DNA of 64,000 bases from an uncultured Eubacterium sp. (GCA_910583555.1 CAJTXO010000004.1:62001-126000); one strand, 5' to 3'. Numbered from the stretch's first letter, positions 1 through 8,222 are shown. Notes: a model not told the origin generated them from the sequence alone. Translations and numbers: made by a program.

Positions 1-533
1 CGGGAAGTGACATTCCGTTTACGGCACAGGTTCATTCCCTTTCGGGAGATGCGCCAGATGTCAGGTGGCATGTCGTGAACGCGATCGATAATCTGCCGTT
101 CGACGGCGCGTCTATTTCAGACAGCGGCGTGCTCACGGTAAAGGAGAGCGCGAAGGGTAAGATGCTCAAAGTATTTGCTTCGTCCGCAGACGGCGGGATC
201 TCATCGAACGAAATCATTCTGTCTGTTTCTTCCCGGGCATCAGCGGACGCGGAAGGAGAAGAGCCGTTTGTGGTTTACGCGGGACTCTCAAGCGGGGAAC
301 TGGATCTCTGCTTTTCCAATAACAACTGCAGCCGGAAACTGCATGCTGTCTGGACGGCATATGACGGAACCGGCGGCATGGCCGGCGTGGCGGAGAAATC
401 GATCGAAGTGGATGCTAATGGCTATATCCATGTGACGATCCCGGCCGAATGGAATACGGAAACAAATACATCGTCCCTGTTTTTGTGGGATGCCGATACA
501 CTCGTACCGGTGATTCCGAAAATGGAGATATAG
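1..533 (+). CDS. C-terminal part of an Ig-like surface protein (5' end outside window)
   Basis: The frame is open from base 3 to the TAG at 531-533, so this is the 3' end of a longer gene. The GTG at 75 is an internal codon, not a credible start. Residues encoded by about 60-230 have the pattern of a bacterial Ig-like (BIG2-type) domain: a W-x-V strand, then DG-x-S-I-S-x-S-G-V-L-T-V, then a V-x-A-S-S-A-D-G-G strand ending in I-L-S-V. The remaining ~100 residues, with a W near the end, are not recognised. Such domains usually occur in secreted or wall proteins. The catalytic part, if any, is upstream of the window. Confidence 0.6.
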   Translation, partial: GSDIPFTAQVHSLSGDAPDVRWHVVNAIDNLPFDGASISDSGVLTVKESAKGKMLKVFASSADGGISSNEIILSVSSRASADAEGEEPFVVYAGLSSGELDLCFSNNNCSRKLHAVWTAYDGTGGMAGVAEKSIEVDANGYIHVTIPAEWNTETNTSSLFLWDADTLVPVIPKMEI

Positions 534-567
534 AATCTTTTGGAAAATTTAAGAATCTTTTGGAAAA
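532..567. repeat. Two copies of a 16-bp direct repeat
   Basis: AGAATCTTTTGGAAAA occurs at 532-547 and again at 552-567, a 20-bp period. The first copy begins inside the stop codon of the upstream gene. The downstream gap also holds two near copies of a TATrGGCTTACAG segment at about 661-692. No function is evident. Confidence 0.8.
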
Positions 568-578
568 AGGTGTAATTA

Positions 579-633
579 TTTATCAGGAAGTCCGTTTACA
601 GAATACGATGTTGTAACGTGACTTCCTGATAAA
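579..633. other. Long stem-loop between convergent genes
   Basis: TTTATCAGGAAGTC at 579-592 is perfectly complementary to 620-633. The pairing continues with CGTT(T)ACA at 593-600 against 612-618, with a single-base bulge on each side, giving about 21 bp of stem and an 11-nt loop. It lies between the stop of the plus-strand gene (533) and the stop of the minus-strand HD-GYP gene (688), the right place for a bidirectional terminator. Neither side is followed by a U-rich tract, so intrinsic termination is not certain. Confidence 0.75.
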
Positions 634-687
634 ATATGCACCGAAAATCATTTAATATTTATATGGGCTTACAGTATTCATATAGGC

Positions 688-1791
688 TTACAGAATAATA
701 ACATTTGCGCATTCGATATCGCCGGTCAGATCATATACTTTTCCAGATTCCAACCCGACCACGACCGGCCGCAGAACAGAGTTTTTATTGTTTTTTACGA
801 CACGCGCTTCCTCGCCGTTACTTAGTTGGACCGTAGTGTCAACCGGATAGAGTATAACGCTGGAAAGAAACGTTTTCATCGCTTTCAGATCAAGTTCCTC
901 TGTCATGGACATGATCATTTCTACCGCGGTGCGCTGGGAAAATGATTTTTTATATGGCCGCTCTGTCACGAGCGCGTCATACACATCTGTGACGGAAAGG
1001 ATTTTGGCGTAAGGGCAGATCTTATCTGCGGTAAAGCCAAACGGGTATCCTTTTCCGTTCATTTTTTCATGATGCTGCAGCACGGCCAGCGAGATCATGC
1101 CGGAAAATTCCTTCTTTGTTTTCAATATATCGTAGCCGAGAACGGAGTGCGACTTCATCACGGCAAATTCTTCATCGTTCAATTTGCCAGGCTTATTTAA
1201 TATTTCCAGAGGGATTTTTGATTTTCCCATGTCATGCAGCAGTCCGGCAATACCGATCTTGTAAACATCTTCCTGCGGAAGACCCTGGTTCCTGGCTATG
1301 ATCATCGACAAAGTAGCCACATCCACACTGTGTTTAAACGTGTATTCATCGCTTGTTTTTAAGGCGCTGATGTCCACGGCAAGGGCATCGTTATCGTTGA
1401 TCGCTTTCATCAGGTCATTTGTAATTTTTGTTGACGTGTCGGTAAACTGCTGAGAATCCGAATTGTTGTAAAGATACTGGATTCCTTCCGAAACCCGCTT
1501 TTTGACACTTTCAGTCAGTTTTACTTTCGCTGCGTCCTGCGTACGGTATTTTTCTATCGTCTTTTTCACCGCTGGTGAAATTGGTTTTTCTTTTTCTACC
1601 GGTTCCGGATCTTCCTCACCCTCACAGATGAAAACCCCTGTAACACCTCGTTTTTTCAATCCTTCGATCAGGTATTCGTCCAATAGTGTGCCGCGGGCGA
1701 CCAGCGTCCGGTCGAGCCGGTCTTTGATCGCCTGATCTATTTTCATTCCTGCACGCAGGGAACTGGTACGTACATAAAAGCGTTTAACCAT
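688..1791 (-). CDS. HD-GYP domain cyclic-di-GMP phosphodiesterase
   Basis: 367 residues if translation starts at the ATG at 1791, which has GAGAGGA 5 nt upstream; a TTG four codons earlier is less likely. The first ~55 residues resemble the small N-terminal domain that often precedes HD-GYP domains, followed by a charged linker. The HD-GYP core spans about 150-330: H154, the HD pair at 186-187 in LLHDMGK, HH at 240-241 and GYP at 248-250. HD-GYP enzymes hydrolyse cyclic di-GMP to pGpG or GMP with a binuclear metal centre in the cytoplasm. The gene is monocistronic here. Its substrate is inferred from the motif. Confidence 0.85.
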   Translation of the reverse strand: MVKRFYVRTSSLRAGMKIDQAIKDRLDRTLVARGTLLDEYLIEGLKKRGVTGVFICEGEEDPEPVEKEKPISPAVKKTIEKYRTQDAAKVKLTESVKKRVSEGIQYLYNNSDSQQFTDTSTKITNDLMKAINDNDALAVDISALKTSDEYTFKHSVDVATLSMIIARNQGLPQEDVYKIGIAGLLHDMGKSKIPLEILNKPGKLNDEEFAVMKSHSVLGYDILKTKKEFSGMISLAVLQHHEKMNGKGYPFGFTADKICPYAKILSVTDVYDALVTERPYKKSFSQRTAVEMIMSMTEELDLKAMKTFLSSVILYPVDTTVQLSNGEEARVVKNNKNSVLRPVVVGLESGKVYDLTGDIECANVIIL

Positions 1792-1917
1792 TTTTCCTCT
1801 CAATCCGCCGCCGAAGCGGCAACTACGTTGTTTTCATTTTACCCCTTCTAAATCTCGAAAAATTAAATTACTTTAATATATTATATCGGCCCATACGCCC
1901 GATTTCTAAAGAGACGG

Positions 1918-2976
1918 CTATTCATTCCTCAGGCGGACAGCCAATGCCGCCTGCCGTTTTCGATCTTCCCCAAGCGCGGCGTAATGCTTTCTCGTCGTAT
2001 TTACGTCATTGTGGCCGAGTACTTCGGCGACCAGGTATATATCGCCGGTTTCCTGGTACAGGGATGTTCCGTACGTGCTGCGGAGTTTGTGCGGGGTGAT
2101 GTGTTTGATGGTCGTTACCTGTTTTGCGCAGTCGGTCACCAGGTTTTCCACAGACTGCACACAGATCCTCCGTCTCTGGGCAGAGAGAAAGAGTGCGTGT
2201 TCGTGCCCCTCTTTGGCTGTGATGCCATTCCGCACCTGCACATAACGGGATAACGCGTCAGCGACCTCATCGCCAAAATATACGAAATCCTCCTTACCGC
2301 CTTTTCGTATGATCTTGATGCGGTTATTTTTAAAGTCAATATCCTCTCGATCCAATCCGACACATTCGGAAACACGGATCCCGGTTCCGAGCAGAAGAGT
2401 AAAGAGTGCCAGGTTTCGCTCCTTATTTTTTTCGAAATACACTTTCTTCATCCCGGACATCTGTTCGCCGCCGTGTTCGACATAATCAAGTAATTCGGCG
2501 ACCTCGTCGTAATCCAGGCGGATGATTTCTTTTTTATGTAATTTGGGCATGTCCACGATCAGCGTCGGATTACTGCGGATCTTTTCACGCTTGTAATAAT
2601 AAGCAAAGAAACTTCGCAGCGCGGCCAGTTTGCGGTGAAGACCCTGTTCAGTATTTGTGTGCAGTTTTCCGTCCGCATCGGTATATAATTTCAGATATTC
2701 CAAATATTCCTCGATGTCTACCGGTTCTAACCGCTCAAGGTCATCCAGTCGGATCTCGGTTATTTCCTTATTTTTAAATACAGGATTTGCCGTGATCAAA
2801 TAGCGGAAAAAGATGCGCACATCATATACATACGAAATCCTTGTCTTCGCAGAGGTATTTGGCTCAATGGCTCGAAAATAATCTTTGGCAAAGCCAGGCA
2901 TCGTAGCCAGCACCTCACGCAGCTTCAACGTGTTTGAGCGTGTGTTTTCTTCATGATAAGTCGTTTTCTGATCCAT
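1918..2976 (-). CDS. Tyrosine recombinase (XerC/D-like)
   Basis: 352 residues, ATG at 2976 with AGGAGG upstream. It has an N-terminal SAM-like core-binding domain (about 25-135) and a C-terminal catalytic domain with the full tyrosine-recombinase set: R201 in GTGIRVSE, a Lys in KGGK near 225-228, H296-x-x-R299, H322 in LGH and the nucleophile Y332 in HY. These enzymes break and rejoin DNA through a 3'-phosphotyrosine. No integrase-type neighbours (excisionase, replication or phage genes) and no att repeats are seen, so a chromosomal Xer-like role is more likely than an element integrase, but the exact role is not fixed by sequence. Confidence 0.85.
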   Translation of the reverse strand: MDQKTTYHEENTRSNTLKLREVLATMPGFAKDYFRAIEPNTSAKTRISYVYDVRIFFRYLITANPVFKNKEITEIRLDDLERLEPVDIEEYLEYLKLYTDADGKLHTNTEQGLHRKLAALRSFFAYYYKREKIRSNPTLIVDMPKLHKKEIIRLDYDEVAELLDYVEHGGEQMSGMKKVYFEKNKERNLALFTLLLGTGIRVSECVGLDREDIDFKNNRIKIIRKGGKEDFVYFGDEVADALSRYVQVRNGITAKEGHEHALFLSAQRRRICVQSVENLVTDCAKQVTTIKHITPHKLRSTYGTSLYQETGDIYLVAEVLGHNDVNTTRKHYAALGEDRKRQAALAVRLRNE

Positions 2977-3001
2977 TCAAAACATCCTCCTAACAATATA
3001 T

Positions 3002-3030
3002 AGTATAGCATATCCGGGCTGTTTTGTAAA
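3002..3030 (-). promoter_or_regulatory. Sigma-A promoter of the tyrosine recombinase
   Basis: On the minus strand: -35 TTTACA (3025-3030), a 17-nt spacer, and -10 TATACT (3002-3007). It lies 26 nt upstream of the recombinase start, which leaves a short leader containing the AGGAGG. Confidence 0.7.
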
Positions 3031-3206
3031 TATCTTTTTGAAAAACTGGAGTTTGTCCAAGAGAGATAAGAGGAAGAAAAACAGTCCACCAGTATCGCCG
3101 GTAGACTTCATTCGTCCCGCTGGCAAGACTGATGGACGTTTCTCCTGTTTAGTGACTTGCTTTTTTAGGCCTGTGGTAAACTTTTTGTTTCTTGAATTTC
3201 CACAAG

Positions 3207-3584
3207 CTATCGATTGTCATCCACAACTTTTTGTAATTCCAAAACTTCATCTGACGACAATTTCCGCCCGTCAAAATATTCGTGGATAAAACTTGTCAGA
3301 GAACTATTATACAAATTTTTGATCAGTACAGTAGTCTCAATTTCCTGCACCCTTTTTTTTGAAATTGCCGCCCGGCATAAAAAACCGGGATCCTCCCTCG
3401 TGATCGCGCCTTTATCAATCAGGCGCTTGATATACGTATATGTAGTATTTTTTTCCCATCCGATGTATTCCTTTATGATCTTAGCAATATCTTTTGCTGC
3501 CAGAACTTTATTACTCCAAAGCAGTTCCATGACATTTAGTTCTCCTTCGTGCAGACGGATTTCCTTTCCCTTTGGCTGACCCAT
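3207..3584 (-). CDS. BlaI/MecI-family transcriptional repressor
   Basis: 125 residues from the ATG at 3584, with AGGAGG 11 nt upstream; a TTG three codons earlier sits too close to the Shine-Dalgarno. The length and the winged-helix N-terminus (LHEGELNVMELLW, then a TTYTYIKRLIDKG recognition region) match the Penicillinase_R family, whose dimeric repressors control beta-lactamase or cell-envelope stress genes and are usually cleaved by a BlaR1/MecR1 sensor protease. No BlaR1-type protease or beta-lactamase is next to it, so the target is unknown. Repeated TTCTACT elements in the upstream gap suggest autoregulation. Confidence 0.85.
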   Translation of the reverse strand: MGQPKGKEIRLHEGELNVMELLWSNKVLAAKDIAKIIKEYIGWEKNTTYTYIKRLIDKGAITREDPGFLCRAAISKKRVQEIETTVLIKNLYNSSLTSFIHEYFDGRKLSSDEVLELQKVVDDNR

Positions 3585-3623
3585 TTTTCTCAAAACCTCC
3601 TCGCATAATTACTTTTCTTCTTT

Positions 3624-3780
3624 AGTAGAACCTTGATAAAACCATGATTCTTCCGCCGTAGTAAGAAGCCCCCAATAGCATTCCCCGACAAAAAGCAAAG
3701 CACACGTTTATTCTACTTTCGTATCCCGCTCATTCTACTGGCTGATGAGGGGAAATTACCTATATTCTACTACAGAAGAA
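3624..3780. promoter_or_regulatory. Cluster of four TTCTACT elements upstream of the BlaI-like gene
   Basis: The 254-bp gap upstream of the BlaI-like gene holds TTCTACT at 3711-3717, 3733-3739 and 3765-3771, and its complement AGTAGAA at 3624-3630. The last copy extends into an imperfect dyad, TTCTACTACAGAAGAA. Chance would give far fewer than one copy in this length. BlaI-type repressors bind dyads containing TACA/TGTA or TACTA-like cores, so these are candidate operators. No clear -35/-10 pair was identified. Confidence 0.5.
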
Positions 3781-3838
3781 ACAGGAAGTCAATGATATTT
3801 TTGAAATTATTTGTTAAAAATTTTAAAATCCGGAAATT

Positions 3839-4780
3839 CTATTTTTCGTCCGTGTATCCCAGTGTTTTCAGCATGTTTTCGAAATACGCGGGCAGAGGCG
3901 CGTCAAACGCCATGTATTCTTCACTTGTAGGATGCACAAAACCAAGAGTTTTGGCATGCAGTGTCTGGCCCTGCAGATCTTTGAATTTTCTATTATCCGG
4001 GCCGTAAATCGCGTCACCCAAAAGGGGATGTCCGATATGTGCCATGTGGACACGAATCTGATGTGTGCGGCCAGTCTCCAGTCGGCATTCGATATAATTG
4101 AATTTGTTGTTCAGATGGTCGAGGACACGGTAATGGGTGACTGCCCTCTTCCCGGTTTCCGGTACGACTTTCCGCTTCTTTCGATCTATCGGATGTCTGC
4201 CGATCGGTTTGTCGATCGTCCCCTCTTCTTCGGAAAAATTGTTGTACACGATGGCATGGTATGTTCTGTTTATCGTGTGTGTCCGAAATTGCTGGGACAG
4301 GCAGAGATGGGCGTTGTCATTTTTACAGACGACGAGAGATCCAGTCGTGTCTTTATCAATCCGGTGGACGATGCCGGGACGCAGCACTCCGTTGATACCG
4401 GACAGATGATCCCCACAGTGATACATGATGGCGTTGACCAGTGTGTCGGAATAATGTCCGTTCGCGGGATGTACGACGAGGCCTTTGGGCTTGTTTATGA
4501 CCAAAATATCATCGTCCTCATACAAAATGTCCAGCGGGATATTCTGGGGTTCGATTTCCAGCGGTCGGGGGGCTGGCAGATGGATACAGATCTCGTCGCC
4601 AAAAGAAACGGGATACTTCGTCTTGATTCCAAAGTTCCCGTTTACACTCACGCAGTTTTCCTCTTTTATTAATTTTTGGATATAGGAGCGGGACAAGTCC
4701 ATGCATTTGGCGGCAATCACCTGATCCAGCCGCCTGCCCGCGTCACATTCCCCAGCTTGTAACGTAATAAGTTGCTCCAT
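3839..4780 (-). CDS. rluD: 23S rRNA pseudouridine synthase, RluD family
   Basis: 313 residues from the ATG at 4780, preceded by GGAGGAA; an upstream in-frame ATG at 4813 lacks its own ribosome site. There is an N-terminal S4 RNA-binding domain (about 14-60), then the RluA-type catalytic domain with HRIDKDTTG at 139-147, D142 being the catalytic aspartate that attacks uridine. RluD makes pseudouridines in helix 69 of 23S rRNA. It follows lspA, an order common in Firmicutes, and is the last gene of the long minus-strand run. The exact target (RluD rather than RluA/RluC) is inferred from the S4 domain and the neighbours. Confidence 0.9.
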   Translation of the reverse strand: MEQLITLQAGECDAGRRLDQVIAAKCMDLSRSYIQKLIKEENCVSVNGNFGIKTKYPVSFGDEICIHLPAPRPLEIEPQNIPLDILYEDDDILVINKPKGLVVHPANGHYSDTLVNAIMYHCGDHLSGINGVLRPGIVHRIDKDTTGSLVVCKNDNAHLCLSQQFRTHTINRTYHAIVYNNFSEEEGTIDKPIGRHPIDRKKRKVVPETGKRAVTHYRVLDHLNNKFNYIECRLETGRTHQIRVHMAHIGHPLLGDAIYGPDNRKFKDLQGQTLHAKTLGFVHPTSEEYMAFDAPLPAYFENMLKTLGYTDEK

Positions 4781-4785
4781 AAAAC

Positions 4786-4819
4786 TTCCTCCGCGTAAAT
4801 CTAATTCCTCCATGTAAAT
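4786..4819 (-). repeat. Tandem duplication carrying the rluD Shine-Dalgarno sequence
   Basis: A 15-bp segment containing GGAGGAA is present at 4786-4800 and again at 4805-4819 (period 19 bp; the two differ at two positions). The copy nearer the gene is the functional ribosome site of rluD. The farther copy starts at the ATG at 4813 and is probably non-functional. Confidence 0.8.
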
Positions 4820-4860
4820 GGTAATTGTAAAAGGTAAATGTCAATGCGTATATGCGGTCC

Positions 4861-5469
4861 TCATTCGTTCTTCTCCTCTACGCAATATTCCGTGTCCATA
4901 TCCTTGTACCGGAACAGAATACAGTATAAAATGAGGACAGCGGATATGCTTACAAAACAGTCCGCAAAATTGAAGACAGGAAAATCGATCAGTGAAACAT
5001 AAATAAAATCAATAACGTAATGATTCATAATGCGGTCGATCAGATTTCCTAATGCCCCAGCTGCTAATAAGACCAGACAAAACCTCAGAAAAAGGAAGTT
5101 ATGCCAAGTAGAACAGCTTTCATTGGAATACGTTCCATTGGCAGGCGTTCCATTGGAAAACTTTGCATTAGAAAGGCGGGAAAGGCGGAAAAAAACACAG
5201 GCGATCACGATCAATACGATTGCCGTAATCGTTATGAGTATCCATGTCTGGTTCTGCATCATTCCCCAGGCAGCACCTTTATTTTCCAGATAATGCAGTT
5301 CCAATACGCCGGGAATCAGTTCGATATCGGCATCACGAAGGAAAAGGTACGCTGCTCTTTTGCCCGCCTGATCGATAAACACAAGTAAAACAAACACTAT
5401 AAAAAATATAATGTTTGTTTTACTGTTCCCGTGTTCACGATATGTCTTGTCAGATCTGTTACGTTTCAT
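4861..5469 (-). CDS. lspA: Lipoprotein signal peptidase (signal peptidase II)
   Basis: 202 residues with four hydrophobic segments (about 19-36, 72-94, 125-141, 166-187). The aspartyl-protease pair is present: D145 in GNLIDR and D170 in FNFAD. The enzyme cleaves the signal peptide of prolipoproteins before the lipidated cysteine in the membrane. It is longer than the usual ~160 residues because of an Asn/Ser/Gly-rich insertion at about 100-120, between the second and third segments. That stretch is built from 15-bp tandem repeats, so it is probably a recent expansion. The start has AGGGG 8 nt upstream. Confidence 0.93.
   Translation of the reverse strand: MKRNRSDKTYREHGNSKTNIIFFIVFVLLVFIDQAGKRAAYLFLRDADIELIPGVLELHYLENKGAAWGMMQNQTWILITITAIVLIVIACVFFRLSRLSNAKFSNGTPANGTYSNESCSTWHNFLFLRFCLVLLAAGALGNLIDRIMNHYVIDFIYVSLIDFPVFNFADCFVSISAVLILYCILFRYKDMDTEYCVEEKNE
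5118..5177. repeat. Four 15-bp tandem repeats inside lspA
   Basis: Units start at 5118, 5133, 5148 and 5163 and share a TTyCATTGGmA core. They encode five-residue units of the type N-G/A-x-x-S/A in the LspA insertion. The exact 15-bp spacing keeps the reading frame. Confidence 0.8.
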
Positions 5470-5471
5470 TG

Positions 5472-5512
5472 ATTACCCCTGAAATTACCTCTAAAAAAAT
5501 CGCCTCTAAAAG
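5472..5512 (-). repeat. Three Shine-Dalgarno-like repeats between divIVA and lspA
   Basis: Three related units beginning at plus-strand 5472, 5484 and 5499 read on the minus strand as AGGGGTAAT, AGAGGTAAT and AGAGGCGAT. The distal unit includes the TAG stop of divIVA; the proximal one is the lspA ribosome site. The pattern suggests repeated duplication of a short ribosome-binding segment. Confidence 0.65.
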
Positions 5513-6924
5513 TCGTCGTCGATCGATCCTAAAAACTCAAACGGATCATCGGATTTCTGATTGCTCCTGTTATTGATGTTCAGATCCTGCAGCAGAGCGT
5601 CTAACGTCGGCACGGATTCTGGTTCTTTGACTACCGGATCCAATTTGATCGGTTCCTTCGCCCGCTCGTCATTTGCCGCGATCTCATCTTCAAACACAGC
5701 ATCGAGCGGTTCTACCGTTCTTGCCGGTACTGGCTCAATAAACGCCGCGTCAATAGGCTGCGCTTGTTTTACATTTGAAATATTGATGCGGGCATTTTCA
5801 TCTTCATGCGGAACAATAACTTGTTCGGGTACTAACTGTTCGAGCGGTTCCGCGGACAATTTCAGGTCATCCTGCAAAGATGATTGTGTACTGGTCTGGA
5901 TCGAAATATGTGTAAAGTCATCTTCTGCTTCTTCTCTCATCGGATCATTTACGATCGTCTCAATCGACTGTACCGCTTCCGGCTGAACTGCCGTTGGTGG
6001 GATAATCGTTGCTTGCTCCTGTGTCTGGTGTGATTCTGCCGAATGAATTGTCGTCGACTGAACTGTCGTCGGCTGAACAACCGATGGCTGGTCGATCGTC
6101 GACTGAATTGTCGTCGGCTGATCAACCATTGGCTGCTCCGCCTCTGAAATTGATGATTCTGCAACGGCGTCCTGCACATAGGACTGTATCGTATTCAGCG
6201 TCGTTCGCAGATCGATCGTATCCGCCTGCAGGATTTCTTCCGTCGTCAGCTTTTTCGAAACGACAGGTTCTGTTTTTATCTCCGGCTCCGGTGTTGACAG
6301 CGGTGTTGGTTCGGGCATTGGTGCTGGCCCAGGTGCTGGTGCGGGTTCTGGCATTGGCGCGGGTTCCGGTACTGGCGCATGTTTTGCCGCCGGCTGCGTT
6401 CTTTTTTGTTTGGCGGAGGATGTCTTTGGCGCCTGCCCGTATTCATCCGGTGCCTCGATGTCGAACTCGTCCCCTTCCACAAGTTCAAGCTGGGCACTCG
6501 CCGCTTCGATTAACCTTGTTTTATACTGGTTGAACTGCTGTACCAGATGAACGCATTTTCCCTTGATCTTGTTATATTCGCCTTCCGCGTTCCGGAGGAT
6601 CTCGTCTGCCCGTTTGTTGGCGTCTTTCTCAATCGACTCCGCTTTTAACAGCGCGGCGTCTTTCGTCTCTTTCGACGTTTTTTCAGCCAGGATCAGCGCC
6701 TTTTGGAGCGTGGTCTCGATCGAACGGTAATATTGTACGCCGTCGCTCAGTTTTTTTACTTTCTGGTTTAGTTCCGCTTTTTCCGCTTCCAGCTTTTTAA
6801 CCTGATCCAAAAGTTCACGGTAATTTTCATAAACCAGCTCTAAATAGCTGTCCATCTCGTCTTTATCGTATTTCTTTCTTTTTGCTTCTACCTTTTTTCG
6901 CTGCAACTCTATCAAAGATAACAT
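5506..6924 (-). CDS. divIVA: DivIVA-family polar/septal scaffold protein
   Basis: 472 residues, GGAGGAAA upstream of the ATG. Residues 1-35 are a shortened DivIVA membrane-binding domain ending in D-K-D-E-M-D-S-Y-L-E-L-V, followed by a long coiled coil to about 150. The rest is a low-complexity tail: Pro/Ala/Glu-rich (about 170-220), then Gln/Thr/Val/Ile-rich short repeats of the type D-Q-P-T-T-I-Q-S, then an acidic end. DivIVA proteins bind curved membrane and recruit division, chromosome and wall-synthesis factors. sepF is immediately upstream, the classic Firmicute order. The tail is longer than in Bacillus DivIVA and probably disordered. Confidence 0.88.
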   Translation of the reverse strand: MLSLIELQRKKVEAKRKKYDKDEMDSYLELVYENYRELLDQVKKLEAEKAELNQKVKKLSDGVQYYRSIETTLQKALILAEKTSKETKDAALLKAESIEKDANKRADEILRNAEGEYNKIKGKCVHLVQQFNQYKTRLIEAASAQLELVEGDEFDIEAPDEYGQAPKTSSAKQKRTQPAAKHAPVPEPAPMPEPAPAPGPAPMPEPTPLSTPEPEIKTEPVVSKKLTTEEILQADTIDLRTTLNTIQSYVQDAVAESSISEAEQPMVDQPTTIQSTIDQPSVVQPTTVQSTTIHSAESHQTQEQATIIPPTAVQPEAVQSIETIVNDPMREEAEDDFTHISIQTSTQSSLQDDLKLSAEPLEQLVPEQVIVPHEDENARINISNVKQAQPIDAAFIEPVPARTVEPLDAVFEDEIAANDERAKEPIKLDPVVKEPESVPTLDALLQDLNINNRSNQKSDDPFEFLGSIDDDF

Positions 6925-6966
6925 TTACAGTTTCCTCCTTACTTGTCTTTTCATTACATGAGAAGA

Positions 6967-7482
6967 TTAAAATTCCCTGCTGATCGTCGGCATCGTTGCC
7001 GTCCCATCACCCAGTGACAGAGAATCCCCACTAATATCAACATTTTCAGGTGTAAAGATAAAAATGTATTTGGAAATCTGATGATATTTTCCATTTATGG
7101 CGTAGATACATCCAGAAATAAAATCCATGATGCGCTGGGCGTCATCCGGGTCAAATCCCTCTAAATTCACAACGACCGGTTTTGATTCTAACAGCGTATT
7201 GCAGATTTCCTGTGAATCTTCAAATGAAGTCGGCTGTACGATCTTTACTTCCATCATCGAGCGGTTTAATGAGACAACTTTCGGTTTCGAGTTGTTCAAA
7301 AAGCTGTTTTTGGACTTTGCCGATTCCTCCGGTATCTCTCTTGTGGAAGCTGTTTTTCGCGGAACAGAAGCTTTTCTTACAGAATGCACTTCCTCTTCTT
7401 CGTACTCGTCATAGTCATAATCCTCATATTCATCGTCGATTCCATCTAATTTAAAAAAGTTCAAAAGTGAATTTAATCCCAT
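6967..7482 (-). CDS. sepF: Cell division protein SepF
   Basis: 171 residues. It has a short N-terminal amphipathic helix (MGLNSLLNFFKL) for membrane binding, a very acidic Asp/Glu/Tyr linker (15-32), and the SepF core from about 70 to 155, including VVVNLEGFD and the stretch containing RIMDFISG. SepF polymerises at the division site and tethers FtsZ to the membrane. It lies between yggS and divIVA as in many Firmicutes and actinobacteria. GGAAAGGG precedes the ATG. Confidence 0.93.
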   Translation of the reverse strand: MGLNSLLNFFKLDGIDDEYEDYDYDEYEEEEVHSVRKASVPRKTASTREIPEESAKSKNSFLNNSKPKVVSLNRSMMEVKIVQPTSFEDSQEICNTLLESKPVVVNLEGFDPDDAQRIMDFISGCIYAINGKYHQISKYIFIFTPENVDISGDSLSLGDGTATMPTISREF

Positions 7483-7529
7483 GATCTTAACCCTTTCCTA
7501 ACTATATTAACGAAAGCCTTTCTTTTGTT

Positions 7530-8222
7530 TTATTTGGCATACTGCCTGCTTCCGAATATGCCGGTACCTACCCTTACAAACGTAGCCCCCTCTTCGATTG
7601 CAATTTCATAATCACCTGTCATTCCCATGGAAAGTTCCGTCATATTAACATTATCAATGTTTTTGCTGTTTATGTCAACTAGTAATTTTCGTAAATTGCA
7701 AAAATGTACCCTGTTTTCCTGCGGATCTTCCACATAGGGAGCAATCGTCATGAGTCCGCGCACTTCGATATTTCCCATTTTAGCGGCTTCACGGATGACC
7801 GCTTCGGTTTCTTCTGGCATAAGGCCGAATTTCGTCTCTTCTCTGGCAATGTTTACCTCTATTAGTATTTTGGCCACCTTACCGATCGCCTCGTATTCTT
7901 TCTGGATCTGTTCGGCCAGGCGGAGGGAGTCTACCGAATGGATCATCGCGACTTTTCCGGCGATCTGCCTTACCTTATTCCGCTGTAAATGTCCGATCAT
8001 ATGCCAGTCGACATCGTCCGGGAAATACGGCTGCTTTTTTATGATCTCCTGCACTTTGTTTTCCCCAAACGTGCGCATGCCGGCAGCCATCGCCTCTTCC
8101 ATCTGCTCGACCGGCTTTGTCTTACTTACGGCGATCAGCGTCACATCCGCACGGTTCCTGCCGCTGCGCTCGCAAGCACGTACGATATTAGATTCTACTG
8201 TTTTCAAATTCTCCGTTACCAT
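7530..8222 (-). CDS. yggS: PLP-binding homeostasis protein (YggS/PLPBP family)
   Basis: 230 residues, the family's normal length. The PLP lysine is K34 in LIAVSKTKP. Other conserved stretches are the H-x-I-G-x-L-Q-R-N-K block near 84-94 and SMGMTGDYE near 201, which binds the phosphate. The protein is a single-domain PLP carrier that keeps cellular PLP and amino-acid balance and has no known enzyme activity. It sits directly upstream of sepF, as in Bacillus (YlmE-YlmF). GGAGGT precedes the start. Confidence 0.93.
   Translation of the reverse strand: MVTENLKTVESNIVRACERSGRNRADVTLIAVSKTKPVEQMEEAMAAGMRTFGENKVQEIIKKQPYFPDDVDWHMIGHLQRNKVRQIAGKVAMIHSVDSLRLAEQIQKEYEAIGKVAKILIEVNIAREETKFGLMPEETEAVIREAAKMGNIEVRGLMTIAPYVEDPQENRVHFCNLRKLLVDINSKNIDNVNMTELSMGMTGDYEIAIEEGATFVRVGTGIFGSRQYAK

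Noticed and set aside
1918..2976. Tyrosine recombinase as the integrase of an integrative element
   Set aside because: No excisionase, transfer, phage or att-like flanking repeats are seen. The nearest tRNA is 56 kb away.
3932..4672. Plus-strand 246-codon frame antisense to rluD
   Set aside because: The rluD product is clearly real; the antisense frame has no domain or ribosome site.
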